A DNA stretch of 22,627 nt from a virus. Every line of letters begins with the position of its first letter. The first letter of the stretch is position 1. A model generated the notes under the pieces. It made no database searches and was not told where the DNA came from. It saw only the letters and a program-made list of their open reading frames with translations. The stretch is from positions 1 through 22,627 of the IMG/VR virus record IMGVR_UViG_3300045051_000006; one strand, given 5' to 3'. The position numbers and the translations under genes were made by a program. Positions 1 to 7,279 of the stretch are shown here, piece after piece.

Positions 1-363
1 AAAAGATACATGCACCCATCTACCAAATTCATGGATCACCTGATCTACCTGTATATCTGAATCTTTTAACGCCTTGGCTACCGCGTATGGATCACCAAAA
101 CTAGGGCATACAAAGTCAATAGCCCAGCCATCCATGTGGCTTGATTTAGCAGCCCCGCCAATCGCTTGATTGACCGCGGGTAGGCGTAACCATGAATTAA
201 CTCTAATCGGCTTACCTAGAAGCTTTCTAATAGCTTCCATGCCTTCTGCTGCCTTTTTCATATTCTCCAGTTGTTCTGGGCTAGGGTCGTTAGAAATGCC
301 CATGCGAACAGCAGTTTCGCTGAATGTGGCTTCTTCAAGCGTGAAATTAGGGCTTAGTTGCAT
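1..363 (-). CDS. Endolysin, peptidase M15 family (3' end cut by window edge)
   Basis: A zinc D-Ala-D-Ala-type peptidase (M15A/VanY-like) that would cut the peptide part of peptidoglycan at lysis. The ATG at 363 opens a frame of 121 codons that is still open at base 1, so only the extreme C-terminus is missing if the usual length of about 130-150 residues holds. The family signature is complete: SSHMDGWAID places His76 and Asp83 as zinc ligands, and the HEFGRWVH motif gives His118 as third ligand, with Glu112 a candidate catalytic acid. The N-terminus starts MQLSPNFTLEEAT and has no signal peptide or TM segment, so export should depend on the holin. The start overlaps the end of the holin gene by 17 bp, the normal holin-endolysin coupling. 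The assignment rests on visible motifs and is firm. Confidence 0.9.
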   Translation of the reverse strand, partial: MQLSPNFTLEEATFSETAVRMGISNDPSPEQLENMKKAAEGMEAIRKLLGKPIRVNSWLRLPAVNQAIGGAAKSSHMDGWAIDFVCPSFGDPYAVAKALKDSDIQVDQVIHEFGRWVHVSF

Positions 364-751
364 TGCGTTTATCCATAATCTTTTCAAGGGTTCTACCGCC
401 AAAGTATGCGGTCATCACCACCATACCCCATTGGCCAAGTAAATTGACATATGCCTCTGAAATTTTAAAACCATAACCATCAACAACAGCCATTAAAATA
501 AAAGCAGTCAAAATATAAACTAAAGTCATGGGGCGAATGTTTTTAGATAGCCATGAATCGCTAGACATGTCAGCTTTCCAACGCTCTGATACATTGTTTT
601 GCTCGTTCATGTCAGCTTGTAAATCAGCTAATTTACCTTCTTGCTGTAGTTTGGCAAGTTCAGCTAATGCTTGGGCTTTGGCTTCAGGATTAGGTAATAC
701 TCGGTCTAAGACCTTTTCACCTATGCTTAATATGGCAGCGATTGGTAGCAT
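347..751 (-). CDS. Holin, GTA-type 3TM family
   Basis: Predicted holin of 134 aa that would permeabilise the inner membrane and release the endolysin. The N-terminal half (residues 15-60) is soluble, charged and helical. It is followed by the motif WLSKNIRPMTLV and hydrophobic segments at about 75-91 and 99-117, with a short basic tail. The 'NIRP(M/L)TL' motif before the first membrane segment is typical of the gene-transfer-agent holin family (GTA_holin_3TM), known from family knowledge and not searched here. The first ten residues are also hydrophobic and could be the third segment. The gene starts in a TAATG overlap with the upstream membrane protein, with GAGGAA as ribosome binding site, and overlaps the M15 endolysin downstream. 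Confidence 0.85.
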   Translation of the reverse strand: MLPIAAILSIGEKVLDRVLPNPEAKAQALAELAKLQQEGKLADLQADMNEQNNVSERWKADMSSDSWLSKNIRPMTLVYILTAFILMAVVDGYGFKISEAYVNLLGQWGMVVMTAYFGGRTLEKIMDKRNATKP

Positions 752-1332
752 TATTTCCTCATTAACATTGATGATGCGATTATTAACATGGCTTCAGGGT
801 CACTGGGCTTTTCTTTCCAGCCTACAGTTATTTGACCAATAAATTGATTGTTACTAGGTGGCACGGCAATCCTACAAGTGTAGTTAATCCCTAAACTTTT
901 ATACCAAAGACCAATTTCTGATTGTGCTTTAGGGTATTCAGAGCAAGGTATTTCATCGGCCATCATCTTGATAATATCGCTGTTATTGGCTAAGTTTTTG
1001 CTAAACAAACCAACATCGTGGCCATCAAATTCTTTATATCTTGATTCTGGAATGTACGCTCTCTCTACAATTCTTTTGCCAATAACCGTATTAACTGAAA
1101 ATATGACCACTACATCTGCGTTTGTGCCTTTGAATAGCAGTCTAGAAGCATCGTCATAGCGATCAGAGTTCATGGTTGGAAGTTCTTTGGACTTCTTATA
1201 AGCCCCCAACATGACCTCTTGGTTCTGCCAAATAAAGTAACCAGCAAAAGTAAAAACCGCCATAATGATTAGCGCAAATAACCTAAATGGGCTACTTACA
1301 TAGGCTAATATTTGTGGCAGTAAATCTTTCAC
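751..1332 (-). CDS. Membrane-anchored protein with GAF-like outer domain, unknown function
   Basis: A 193-aa protein with one strong TM segment at about residues 17-36, followed by a soluble domain of roughly 150 residues. Part of that domain (about 70-175) resembles a small GAF/PAS-type fold: a strand 'ADVVVIFSV', then EFDGHDVGLF, then an EIPCSEYP stretch, then a GINYTCRIAVPP strand and IGQITVGW. Two cysteines (130 and 153) could form a disulphide if the domain is outside. The start is a GTG overlapping the TGA of the preceding gene (GTGA), so translation is probably coupled. It sits inside the lysis cassette between a one-TM coiled-coil protein and the holin. The GAF resemblance is pattern recognition only. 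A regulator of holin timing, a spanin-like function or a superinfection factor are all possible. No function is assigned. Confidence 0.7.
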   Translation of the reverse strand: MKDLLPQILAYVSSPFRLFALIIMAVFTFAGYFIWQNQEVMLGAYKKSKELPTMNSDRYDDASRLLFKGTNADVVVIFSVNTVIGKRIVERAYIPESRYKEFDGHDVGLFSKNLANNSDIIKMMADEIPCSEYPKAQSEIGLWYKSLGINYTCRIAVPPSNNQFIGQITVGWKEKPSDPEAMLIIASSMLMRK

Positions 1333-1580
1333 TTGTCAGCTTTAGAATCTAACTTTTCAGAAATCTTATCTAGCTTGGCAAATATGACATTGGCTACTCG
1401 GTCAAAATCTTCTCTTTTGACATATTCACCAGCAACAACGACCTCAATTTTATTTACTTTTTCAGCTAATTTTTCGTCAGCTTTTCGTAAGTCACGATGA
1501 GAGTCGTATATCCATTTGAAGGCCGCACCTAATATAAGGTTGGCAACACCAAATACCCAATTAAGTGCGGACTGCTCCAT
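1329..1580 (-). CDS. Small one-TM coiled-coil protein of the lysis region
   Basis: An 83-aa protein with one hydrophobic segment near the N-terminus (about residues 7-25, LNWVFGVANLILGAAFKWIY) followed by a charged heptad-rich helix, a short break at VVAGEYVKREDF, and a second amphipathic helix (FAKLDKISEKLDSKADK). This topology resembles small phage lysis-region proteins such as XhlA-like accessory proteins, and less closely an inner-membrane spanin. No lipobox protein that could be its outer-membrane partner was seen. It starts in a TAATG junction with the previous gene and ends in the GTGA that begins the next one, so it belongs to the same lysis transcript. Real gene with good confidence; role inferred only from position and topology. 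Confidence 0.75.
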   Translation of the reverse strand: MEQSALNWVFGVANLILGAAFKWIYDSHRDLRKADEKLAEKVNKIEVVVAGEYVKREDFDRVANVIFAKLDKISEKLDSKADK

Positions 1581-1795
1581 TATTGCTCCGTTTTAGGTTC
1601 TAATGATTCTTTTAGCATTCTAATAAAAGCAGCTTTACCAACATTTAGCTGGTCTAGCGAGAATGATGCTCCACCAATTTTGCGGTCTAAATCTTGAATA
1701 TGATTAACCATTACCTGTTGGCTTTGGGTTAATTCTTCATAAAAATATTCAACATCATCAAGCACAATTGGGGTTTTTTTCGTGTTTTCACCCAT
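1580..1795 (-). CDS. Small phage protein, unknown function (DUF6447-like)
   Basis: A 71-aa acidic, soluble protein. The sequence runs VLDDVEYFYEELTQSQQVMV, then NHIQDLDRKIGGASFSLDQL and NVGKAAFIRML. This pattern (short strand, then two or three helices with HIxDLDxKI and a final helix) is common in small phage proteins encoded between the tail fibre and lysis genes, and I recall it as DUF6447-like, with moderate certainty. I chose the ATG at 1795 because GGAGAAAATC lies immediately before it. An in-frame TTG four codons upstream overlaps that ribosome binding site and is unlikely to be used. No enzymatic motif, TM segment or signal peptide is present. Confidence 0.75.
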   Translation of the reverse strand: MGENTKKTPIVLDDVEYFYEELTQSQQVMVNHIQDLDRKIGGASFSLDQLNVGKAAFIRMLKESLEPKTEQ

Positions 1796-1840
1796 GATTT
1801 TCTCCAAAATTACCGCTTAAAGGGAAGCGTTTTACCCATA

Positions 1841-2122
1841 TTACCAAGGCAATCCGCTTGCTACCTTTGGTGCTTTTAGTTCTGCTAATTGAGCATCAAG
1901 ACTAGCTTCCATAGCTTCTAAGTCTAGTTTTTCAGCTAACCAAGTCTTAACTGTTTCTTCAGTCAATGATGCAAAAGGGATGACTGTATCGCCTACTTCT
2001 ACACCGACTGAGCCATAAGAAGATGCTGTGAATTCACCATCTTGTTTGATAGCAGAGTAGTGAACAGTAGTAACAATGTCACCATCTGTATTACGGTCTA
2101 GTTGATTGATAATTAAATTCAT
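1841..2122 (-). CDS. Small protein downstream of tail fibre, unknown function
   Basis: A 93-aa acidic protein. The N-terminal half is beta-rich (MNLIINQLDRNTDGDIVTTV, then YGSVGVEVGDTVIPFASLT) and the C-terminal half is helical (TVKTWLAEKLDLEAMEASLD). It ends in VASGLPW. Small proteins of this build often follow tail fibre genes in podoviruses, where an assembly or fibre-associated role has been suspected; here that is inference from position. The ATG overlaps the TGA of the fibre gene (ATGA) and has GGAG as ribosome binding site, so the two genes are translationally coupled. Confidence 0.7.
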   Translation of the reverse strand: MNLIINQLDRNTDGDIVTTVHYSAIKQDGEFTASSYGSVGVEVGDTVIPFASLTEETVKTWLAEKLDLEAMEASLDAQLAELKAPKVASGLPW

Positions 2123-3672
2123 TTGTTCTCCAATGCTGTGAGCCTTACTTCCATAGCTGTGATAGTGTCTGCTTGTGATTGAATGATGGTCTGTTGTTCT
2201 TGAATAGCGGCAGTTAGTGTAGCTACTAAGAATGAAGTATCAATACCTTGGTACTGTGGATTGCCTTCTTCGTCTACCGCATCCTTCTCACCAGTTACAC
2301 AATCAGGTACTACTTCAGCTAATTCATGGGCAATGAAACCTTGACCGTCTAAACCGTCTACTTTCCACTTATAAGTAACTGGTTTAAGAGCTTGGACAGT
2401 AGCTAAAGCACCTGTCATTGGTGCGATGTTTTCCTTTAAACGATAGTCTGACGATGTTACATAAGAAGTGCTAGTTCCAGATGTTTGAATAGAACCAACT
2501 AGACCATTTGGATTATAAAATTGAGCATGAGCTAACGCTCCTGTACCTGCACGGCTTGTTTGTAGTATTCCGCTAGAAGTCAATGAAGAACCATTTGAAG
2601 CACCTGTAGGAGCTGTTGTAGTCCCCACTAGCAAGTTACCATTAGTATCTAGTGTCATTGCCTGTGTAAAGGTAATAGCGTTTCCTGCTGTACCTGATGG
2701 TGCTATGAACCAAGAGTGATAGCCGTCTTGCTCATACTGTGTTGCACGACCTGTTCCAATGTATCTGTAAGAGCCATCATAGTAGGTATTGGCAAACATT
2801 CGAAAGTTCGTTGTACCAGAGCTTGCCATTGCTCCAGTCCTAACTTGCAGAATAGGATTAAACACTGTCCAAGCATTAGGAGTAACACCAATACCTACAT
2901 TACCAGAGCTATCAATACGCATACGCTCTGCGTAAGTGCCAGAGTTAGAAGTTCCTAGCGTCAAGAATGTAGAACCGCCTGTTGAGTTTGGTCCGATATT
3001 TGCCTGACCGCTACCACCATCATAGGATAGGTTTAGTCTATTAGTTGCTGAAGCACCAATACCTACATTACCGCTAGAGTCTATTCTCATGCGTTCTGTG
3101 CCACCAGTATATGCAGTTAAAAATGAGCTTGTAGAATTGCCAAGAAAATAAGCATTTGAACCAAAACCAATAGCTTTGTTGTCGCCAGTTAAAATATTAC
3201 CAGTTGAATTAATGTTTCCAGTTACATCTAATGCCTGACTTGGACTAGCAGTACCTACACCAACTCTATTATTAGTGGCATCAATAACTAAAGTATTGCT
3301 ATCAAAGTTCAATCCATTAGGAATAGATACTGCACTAGAGTTAATAGTTAAGGCATCTCCACTAGCATCTCCTAGTGTTGCTCCACCATTGGCAGCGAAA
3401 GCACCTGTAACTGTAAGGGCAGAAATAGTTGCAGCTTGACCATAAGATAAAGCATCGCCTGACGATGTAGCCACAGCAAGACCAGTAATCTTGTTGTTAC
3501 CCATCTGCAAGTTGCCAGTCATAGCTGTTTGACCGTCAGCAGCTACTGAGCCTGTAAGAGCCGTTGCAATATCACTTAGGGTTGTATTCGCCCAAGATGA
3601 TGATATGGTTGTACCTGTGACAACTGGGTTGCCCGCTGGTAATGAATATACGCCTGATCCGTTACGACTCAT
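2119..3672 (-). CDS. Tail fibre/spike with C-terminal peptidase S74 chaperone
   Basis: A 517-aa host-recognition fibre or spike. The N-terminal 65 residues (SRNGSGVYSLPAGNPVVTGT onward) resemble virion-attachment ends of podovirus fibres. The middle is Gly/Thr/Ser-rich and beta-type, with repeated RIDSSGNVGIG units at residues 193-206 and 249-262 and weaker versions near 128-140 and in MTLDTNGNLLVG. The last 110 residues form an intramolecular chaperone/auto-processing domain (peptidase S74): SDYRLKENI holds the expected catalytic Ser408 and Lys413, followed by GFIAHELAEVVPD, GIDTSFLVATLTAAIQEQ and a C-terminal coiled coil. In this family the domain trimerises the fibre and then cuts itself off before the Ser. 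The gene follows an ejection-protein-like gene by one base, with GGGAAAATAAC before the ATG. Confidence 0.88.
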   Translation of the reverse strand: MSRNGSGVYSLPAGNPVVTGTTISSSWANTTLSDIATALTGSVAADGQTAMTGNLQMGNNKITGLAVATSSGDALSYGQAATISALTVTGAFAANGGATLGDASGDALTINSSAVSIPNGLNFDSNTLVIDATNNRVGVGTASPSQALDVTGNINSTGNILTGDNKAIGFGSNAYFLGNSTSSFLTAYTGGTERMRIDSSGNVGIGASATNRLNLSYDGGSGQANIGPNSTGGSTFLTLGTSNSGTYAERMRIDSSGNVGIGVTPNAWTVFNPILQVRTGAMASSGTTNFRMFANTYYDGSYRYIGTGRATQYEQDGYHSWFIAPSGTAGNAITFTQAMTLDTNGNLLVGTTTAPTGASNGSSLTSSGILQTSRAGTGALAHAQFYNPNGLVGSIQTSGTSTSYVTSSDYRLKENIAPMTGALATVQALKPVTYKWKVDGLDGQGFIAHELAEVVPDCVTGEKDAVDEEGNPQYQGIDTSFLVATLTAAIQEQQTIIQSQADTITAMEVRLTALENK

Positions 3673-3673
3673 G

Positions 3674-5569
3674 TTATTTTCCCTTTCTTAATTCTTTGGC
3701 CAAATCTTCTGGCGTAAATTCTAACGATTGTTTTACTTGTTTACCAAGTTTCTTTTTCTCTGCCATTTCAGCGCCAACTTCATACAAAGAACCCACTCCC
3801 ATAGGTAATTTGCTTAATGCTGATCCTCTGATACGGTCTAAAGCTTGAGTTAATGCGCTAGCAGTGTTTGATTGGTTAATACCAGCCACAGGGCTATAAA
3901 CCGTGATAGCGGTATCGCGTAGATCACGAATCTCTTGCGCGCCCTTCTTACCAAACAAATAATCCAATTTACCGTCAGCATCCAAGTTCTTAACAAAACT
4001 ATCCAACTGTCTTGGAGATACGATTGGGTTGCCAGCTTCATCACGCTGAATGTTCTTAGTGACGGCAGCTTTCATTTGTTCAATGGTTTGACCTTGTAGC
4101 TCACGCCAAGCTTGTTCACCCTCTGGGCCAGCCTTTTTAAGCGTTCTACCAATAGAGCGAACATCATCCAATGAACCCTTCATGATGCTGTGATCAAATA
4201 CATCTTCTAAAGCTACTGCGCGGTCACTTGTACCGTTCTTTTTGCTCAAAAGTTTGTCAATAAAACCAATATTCTCAAATTCTCTGGCGTATTTAGACCT
4301 TAATGCTCTGGCCGTTTGGTAATACTCGCCACCTTTGCCCTCAGTTGCACTATCAATCAAAGCTTTCATTTGACGAACATGCACATTTGCAACTTTGTCA
4401 GATGGATCAAAGTTTTTGTTAATAAACTGGAAAATATCTTCAATTTGATTGATTGAGATTGCGCCAGTATTTTGAGGGTCGTTTAGCTTAATTTGCTCAT
4501 CAACAGCATCTAAAATTGGGGCTAATTTTGTTCTAACCGTAGGCGTTTGTTGCTCAATGTATTTTTTCAAAGGAGCATAAGCAACTGGTTCTTGAGTTTC
4601 GCCTTTTTCGCGAGCCAATGTATAAGCTTCGTCAATTTTCTTTTTGGCACGATTAGCTTCATTAACCAAAGCTGAGTCCACTACCTTACCGACTTCTCGT
4701 AAGTTAAACTCTCCAGCCTTTTGTGCGCCTGTAGCATCTACAAAAGAATCAAAATTCATCAAAATACGCTCATTTTGATCAAGTTTTGCCTTTACAAGCG
4801 GTCTACCCACATCCTGTGGATAAGTTTTCATTGTTTCAGCTTCAAATTGTTGCTGGCCTAGCTCTCTAGTTGCTTGTCCTTTTGTCAAAGGTACTGGCAC
4901 TCTTAAGCTTTGAGCTAATTGAACTCGTTGAACTGCTGGCGGTACTTCAGCAGCACCTACGCCAGACAATACTGGGGCTTCACGCTCACGCAATAACTCT
5001 GCAATACGCTGTGGCCCGCTGCTTACTGTGGCTTTGAACTCGTTAAATGATGGCAAATTGCCACGCACCATAGGATTAGTAACTTCAGCGCCTTGTCTTG
5101 TTGCGCCAGCCAATCTACCTACAGATGGTACATAAGCTGGAATCTTTGCAGCTTCTAAAGCAGAACCAAGATTACCAACAACTTCTTGAGATACAGGGGA
5201 TGTTGGTTCATAAGTAAAGCGTTGAGCTAGTTCTGGGCGGTCTACGCGCTGGTTTGTACCTTGGCGCATATTCTCAATCATGCCAGCACCAACACCAATA
5301 AATGGGGCTACGGCTGCTGATCCAATGGTAGCTGGTACTTCTAAGAATGCTTTAGCGTAATCAGCAACTGTTCTTGGGGGTTCAACTGGTTGAGGGTTTA
5401 TAGCATTTGGGCGTGATCCGACAACAGTAGGCACATCGGTATTAATGATGTTACCTCTGTCAGTAGTTTTTAAACCCAAGTAAGCGTCAGGATCAAATCC
5501 CATCGCTTTAGCACCAATATCGCCCTGTAACTTGGTATTTTTTAGGTATAAATCTGGATCAAAAGCCAT
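3674..5569 (-). CDS. Large internal virion/ejection-like protein
   Basis: A 631-aa protein, mostly helical and charged, with no recognised enzyme motif. The N-terminus carries a short duplication, FDPDLYL at 3-9 and FDPDAYL at 25-31. A Pro-rich linker follows at about 50-66, then a hydrophobic segment at about 78-98 (VPATIGSAAVAPFIGVGAGM) that could insert in a membrane. The remaining 500 residues are amphipathic helices. Its place as the last and largest of a run of four structural-type genes between the tail proteins and the fibre matches the internal core or ejection proteins of T7- and P22-type podoviruses, which are delivered into the cell with the DNA. The assignment is by position and composition. 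No lytic transglycosylase signature was seen. Starts in a TAATG overlap with the previous gene. Confidence 0.65.
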   Translation of the reverse strand: MAFDPDLYLKNTKLQGDIGAKAMGFDPDAYLGLKTTDRGNIINTDVPTVVGSRPNAINPQPVEPPRTVADYAKAFLEVPATIGSAAVAPFIGVGAGMIENMRQGTNQRVDRPELAQRFTYEPTSPVSQEVVGNLGSALEAAKIPAYVPSVGRLAGATRQGAEVTNPMVRGNLPSFNEFKATVSSGPQRIAELLREREAPVLSGVGAAEVPPAVQRVQLAQSLRVPVPLTKGQATRELGQQQFEAETMKTYPQDVGRPLVKAKLDQNERILMNFDSFVDATGAQKAGEFNLREVGKVVDSALVNEANRAKKKIDEAYTLAREKGETQEPVAYAPLKKYIEQQTPTVRTKLAPILDAVDEQIKLNDPQNTGAISINQIEDIFQFINKNFDPSDKVANVHVRQMKALIDSATEGKGGEYYQTARALRSKYAREFENIGFIDKLLSKKNGTSDRAVALEDVFDHSIMKGSLDDVRSIGRTLKKAGPEGEQAWRELQGQTIEQMKAAVTKNIQRDEAGNPIVSPRQLDSFVKNLDADGKLDYLFGKKGAQEIRDLRDTAITVYSPVAGINQSNTASALTQALDRIRGSALSKLPMGVGSLYEVGAEMAEKKKLGKQVKQSLEFTPEDLAKELRKGK

Positions 5570-6957
5570 TATTGAAATCCTAATCGTTTTCTGATTTCAG
5601 TTGAGCGTGGATCATTAGGGTTTTTTCTAGCCCAATCAAAAGCTTCTTGATCAGGGCCAGTTAAACCTTTTCTAAACTCTGTCGGTGACATTGTTTTAGA
5701 TCCGCTAAAGAATGTTTGCTTTGTTCTTACTGGGCCAGCTAAATCAATGCTATCCCAGTTACCTTGAGGGTAATACTTCTTATTCAAATCAATCAATGTC
5801 TTAAGCGCTGACATACGAGTTGTTATCGTTTTGCCAGCGTTACCTAAATCACCAGCAGCCGCTCTGTATGAAGCAGTATCTTTATCAGACTGTGGGCCTT
5901 CAAAGCGCGGTACTTGCGCAGTTAATTTCTCGCCTAAAATTGTCAATTTAGCGTCAGCATCCGCAGCTTCAGTTGGAATATCAAAAAATTCAGCAATGCC
6001 AGTGCCGATATTCTTAAAGCCGCCAGATGTTGGCTTGCCTGTAGAGAAAATATCCGCTGCTTCTTTAATTACATCAAAAGATTCTTTAGCGTTTTTGATG
6101 TTTTTTTGCTGATCTGCAACAAATTTAGCCTGTAGTTCTCTGTTTTGCGCTGGAGATAAACTAGGGTTGTATTGGTAAGTAGGCATATTGGCTGCTACAT
6201 CTGTTTGTTTTGCTTGTCCACCGCTTGGTGTAACAACTGCGCCACCTTGGCTAGCAGTTACAGGCATTGCACCACCAACAGATACAGTATTGCCGCCTAG
6301 TGGCATGTTACCACCACCAACATTGATACCTCTATCGCGGAAATCAATAATATCTTTTTGTGACAAAGCTGGCTTAGATACGCCAATTTCTCTAAATGTT
6401 AGTTCTGGTTGCGGGCTGTTTACATCCACCATGCCAGCAATAGTGTTTCCAGTGCGTTGATCTACGCGTTCTACCTTTTCCCACTTTGGTTGCTTGAACT
6501 GTTGTTCCATCAACTTAGCAGCCATTGTTTGTGCGAATGGTGACTGGCCAGCTAATGCTTTAGCTAAAGCGGCTGATTGGCTACCTTCTACCGCTGGCGT
6601 TACATTCATGGTTGGGCCTTCCATGCCAGCACCATAAACAGTTTGCTCTGGTATGCCACGCAATGCACCAAGAATGTCTTGAGCTTCTGTCGCTTGAGTT
6701 TCTCTTAGCTGTTTAGCAAGTTGTTGCTCTTTTGCGTTGGCTTCTTTAGCCAATTTACCAGACCTGTAAATAGCAAATGCGTCTGCAATATTTTCTAAAG
6801 GGTGTGATGGCACATAAATGTTACCTACCATCTGGCCTTTGCTGCCTTGCATACCCTGTTGCAATAGCATTTCAGACAATTTACGCTGGCGGGAAATGTC
6901 CTGTAGCTCTGGCTGAGTAAAAGCCAAGCTTGATAATGGATTAACTGGAGCAGCCAT
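5569..6957 (-). CDS. Internal virion/ejection-like structural protein
   Basis: A 462-aa protein, Ala/Gln-rich at the N-terminus (about 1-170, helical, with RSGKLAKEANAKEQQLAKQL coiled coil), with a Gly-rich low-complexity linker at about 205-245 (INVGGGNMPLGGNTVSVGGA) and a helical C-terminal domain from about 260. The C-terminal part contains AQVPRFEGPQSDKDTASYRA and TTRMSALKTLIDLNKKYYP, a pattern I associate with a widespread family of uncharacterised podovirus virion proteins. No TM segment or catalytic motif is evident. Both ends are in TAATG junctions with neighbours of similar style, so it is probably made and packaged with them. The virion role is inference from position. Confidence 0.65.
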   Translation of the reverse strand: MAAPVNPLSSLAFTQPELQDISRQRKLSEMLLQQGMQGSKGQMVGNIYVPSHPLENIADAFAIYRSGKLAKEANAKEQQLAKQLRETQATEAQDILGALRGIPEQTVYGAGMEGPTMNVTPAVEGSQSAALAKALAGQSPFAQTMAAKLMEQQFKQPKWEKVERVDQRTGNTIAGMVDVNSPQPELTFREIGVSKPALSQKDIIDFRDRGINVGGGNMPLGGNTVSVGGAMPVTASQGGAVVTPSGGQAKQTDVAANMPTYQYNPSLSPAQNRELQAKFVADQQKNIKNAKESFDVIKEAADIFSTGKPTSGGFKNIGTGIAEFFDIPTEAADADAKLTILGEKLTAQVPRFEGPQSDKDTASYRAAAGDLGNAGKTITTRMSALKTLIDLNKKYYPQGNWDSIDLAGPVRTKQTFFSGSKTMSPTEFRKGLTGPDQEAFDWARKNPNDPRSTEIRKRLGFQ

Positions 6958-7277
6958 TACATCCCCCTCTGTTGCATAGCAAGCATGCGAGTTGTTTCAG
7001 AATATGGATCAGTTCCATATTGGTTTGCTAATTCATTTTGCGTATTTGGCATGTAAGCATTGATGGTTTGACCCATGTTTCTTAGCCCTTGAGCTAATTG
7101 TTTAGGATCATATTGATCTTCTGCTGGCAATAAAGATTGACCAGCAAGATTTTGCCCTTGCCCCATCAAACCTTGAAAGTTTTGTTGTTGCGCAGCATTG
7201 TTCTGAAATACTGGAGCAACGGTTTGTTGATCCATACCCATCGGGTAAAATTTTTGGTATTGGTTATATGTATTCAT
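6957..7277 (-). CDS. Small Gln/Asn-rich virion-type protein
   Basis: A 106-aa low-complexity protein rich in Gln, Asn, Met and Tyr (MNTYNQYQKFYPMGMDQQTV, NNAAQQQNFQGLMGQGQNLA). It has no recognised domain, no TM segment and no signal peptide. It lies between two larger Gln/Ala-rich proteins and is joined to the next gene by a TAATG junction, so it probably acts with them as a minor internal or neck component of the virion. The assignment is weak beyond 'real gene in the structural operon'. Confidence 0.6.
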   Translation of the reverse strand: MNTYNQYQKFYPMGMDQQTVAPVFQNNAAQQQNFQGLMGQGQNLAGQSLLPAEDQYDPKQLAQGLRNMGQTINAYMPNTQNELANQYGTDPYSETTRMLAMQQRGM

Positions 7278-7279
7278 GA

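Noticed and set aside
170-442. Plus-strand open frame of 90 codons near the left edge
   Set aside because: It is antisense to the M15 endolysin and holin genes, whose minus-strand products carry conserved motifs. It has no ribosome binding site or recognisable protein pattern.
1814-1833. Small hairpin CGCTT-AAAGGG-AAGCG with TTTT on the plus strand between two minus-strand genes
   Set aside because: Only five base pairs. In the transcribed (minus) direction it is followed by GTAATTTT, not a clean T tract, so termination is not supported.
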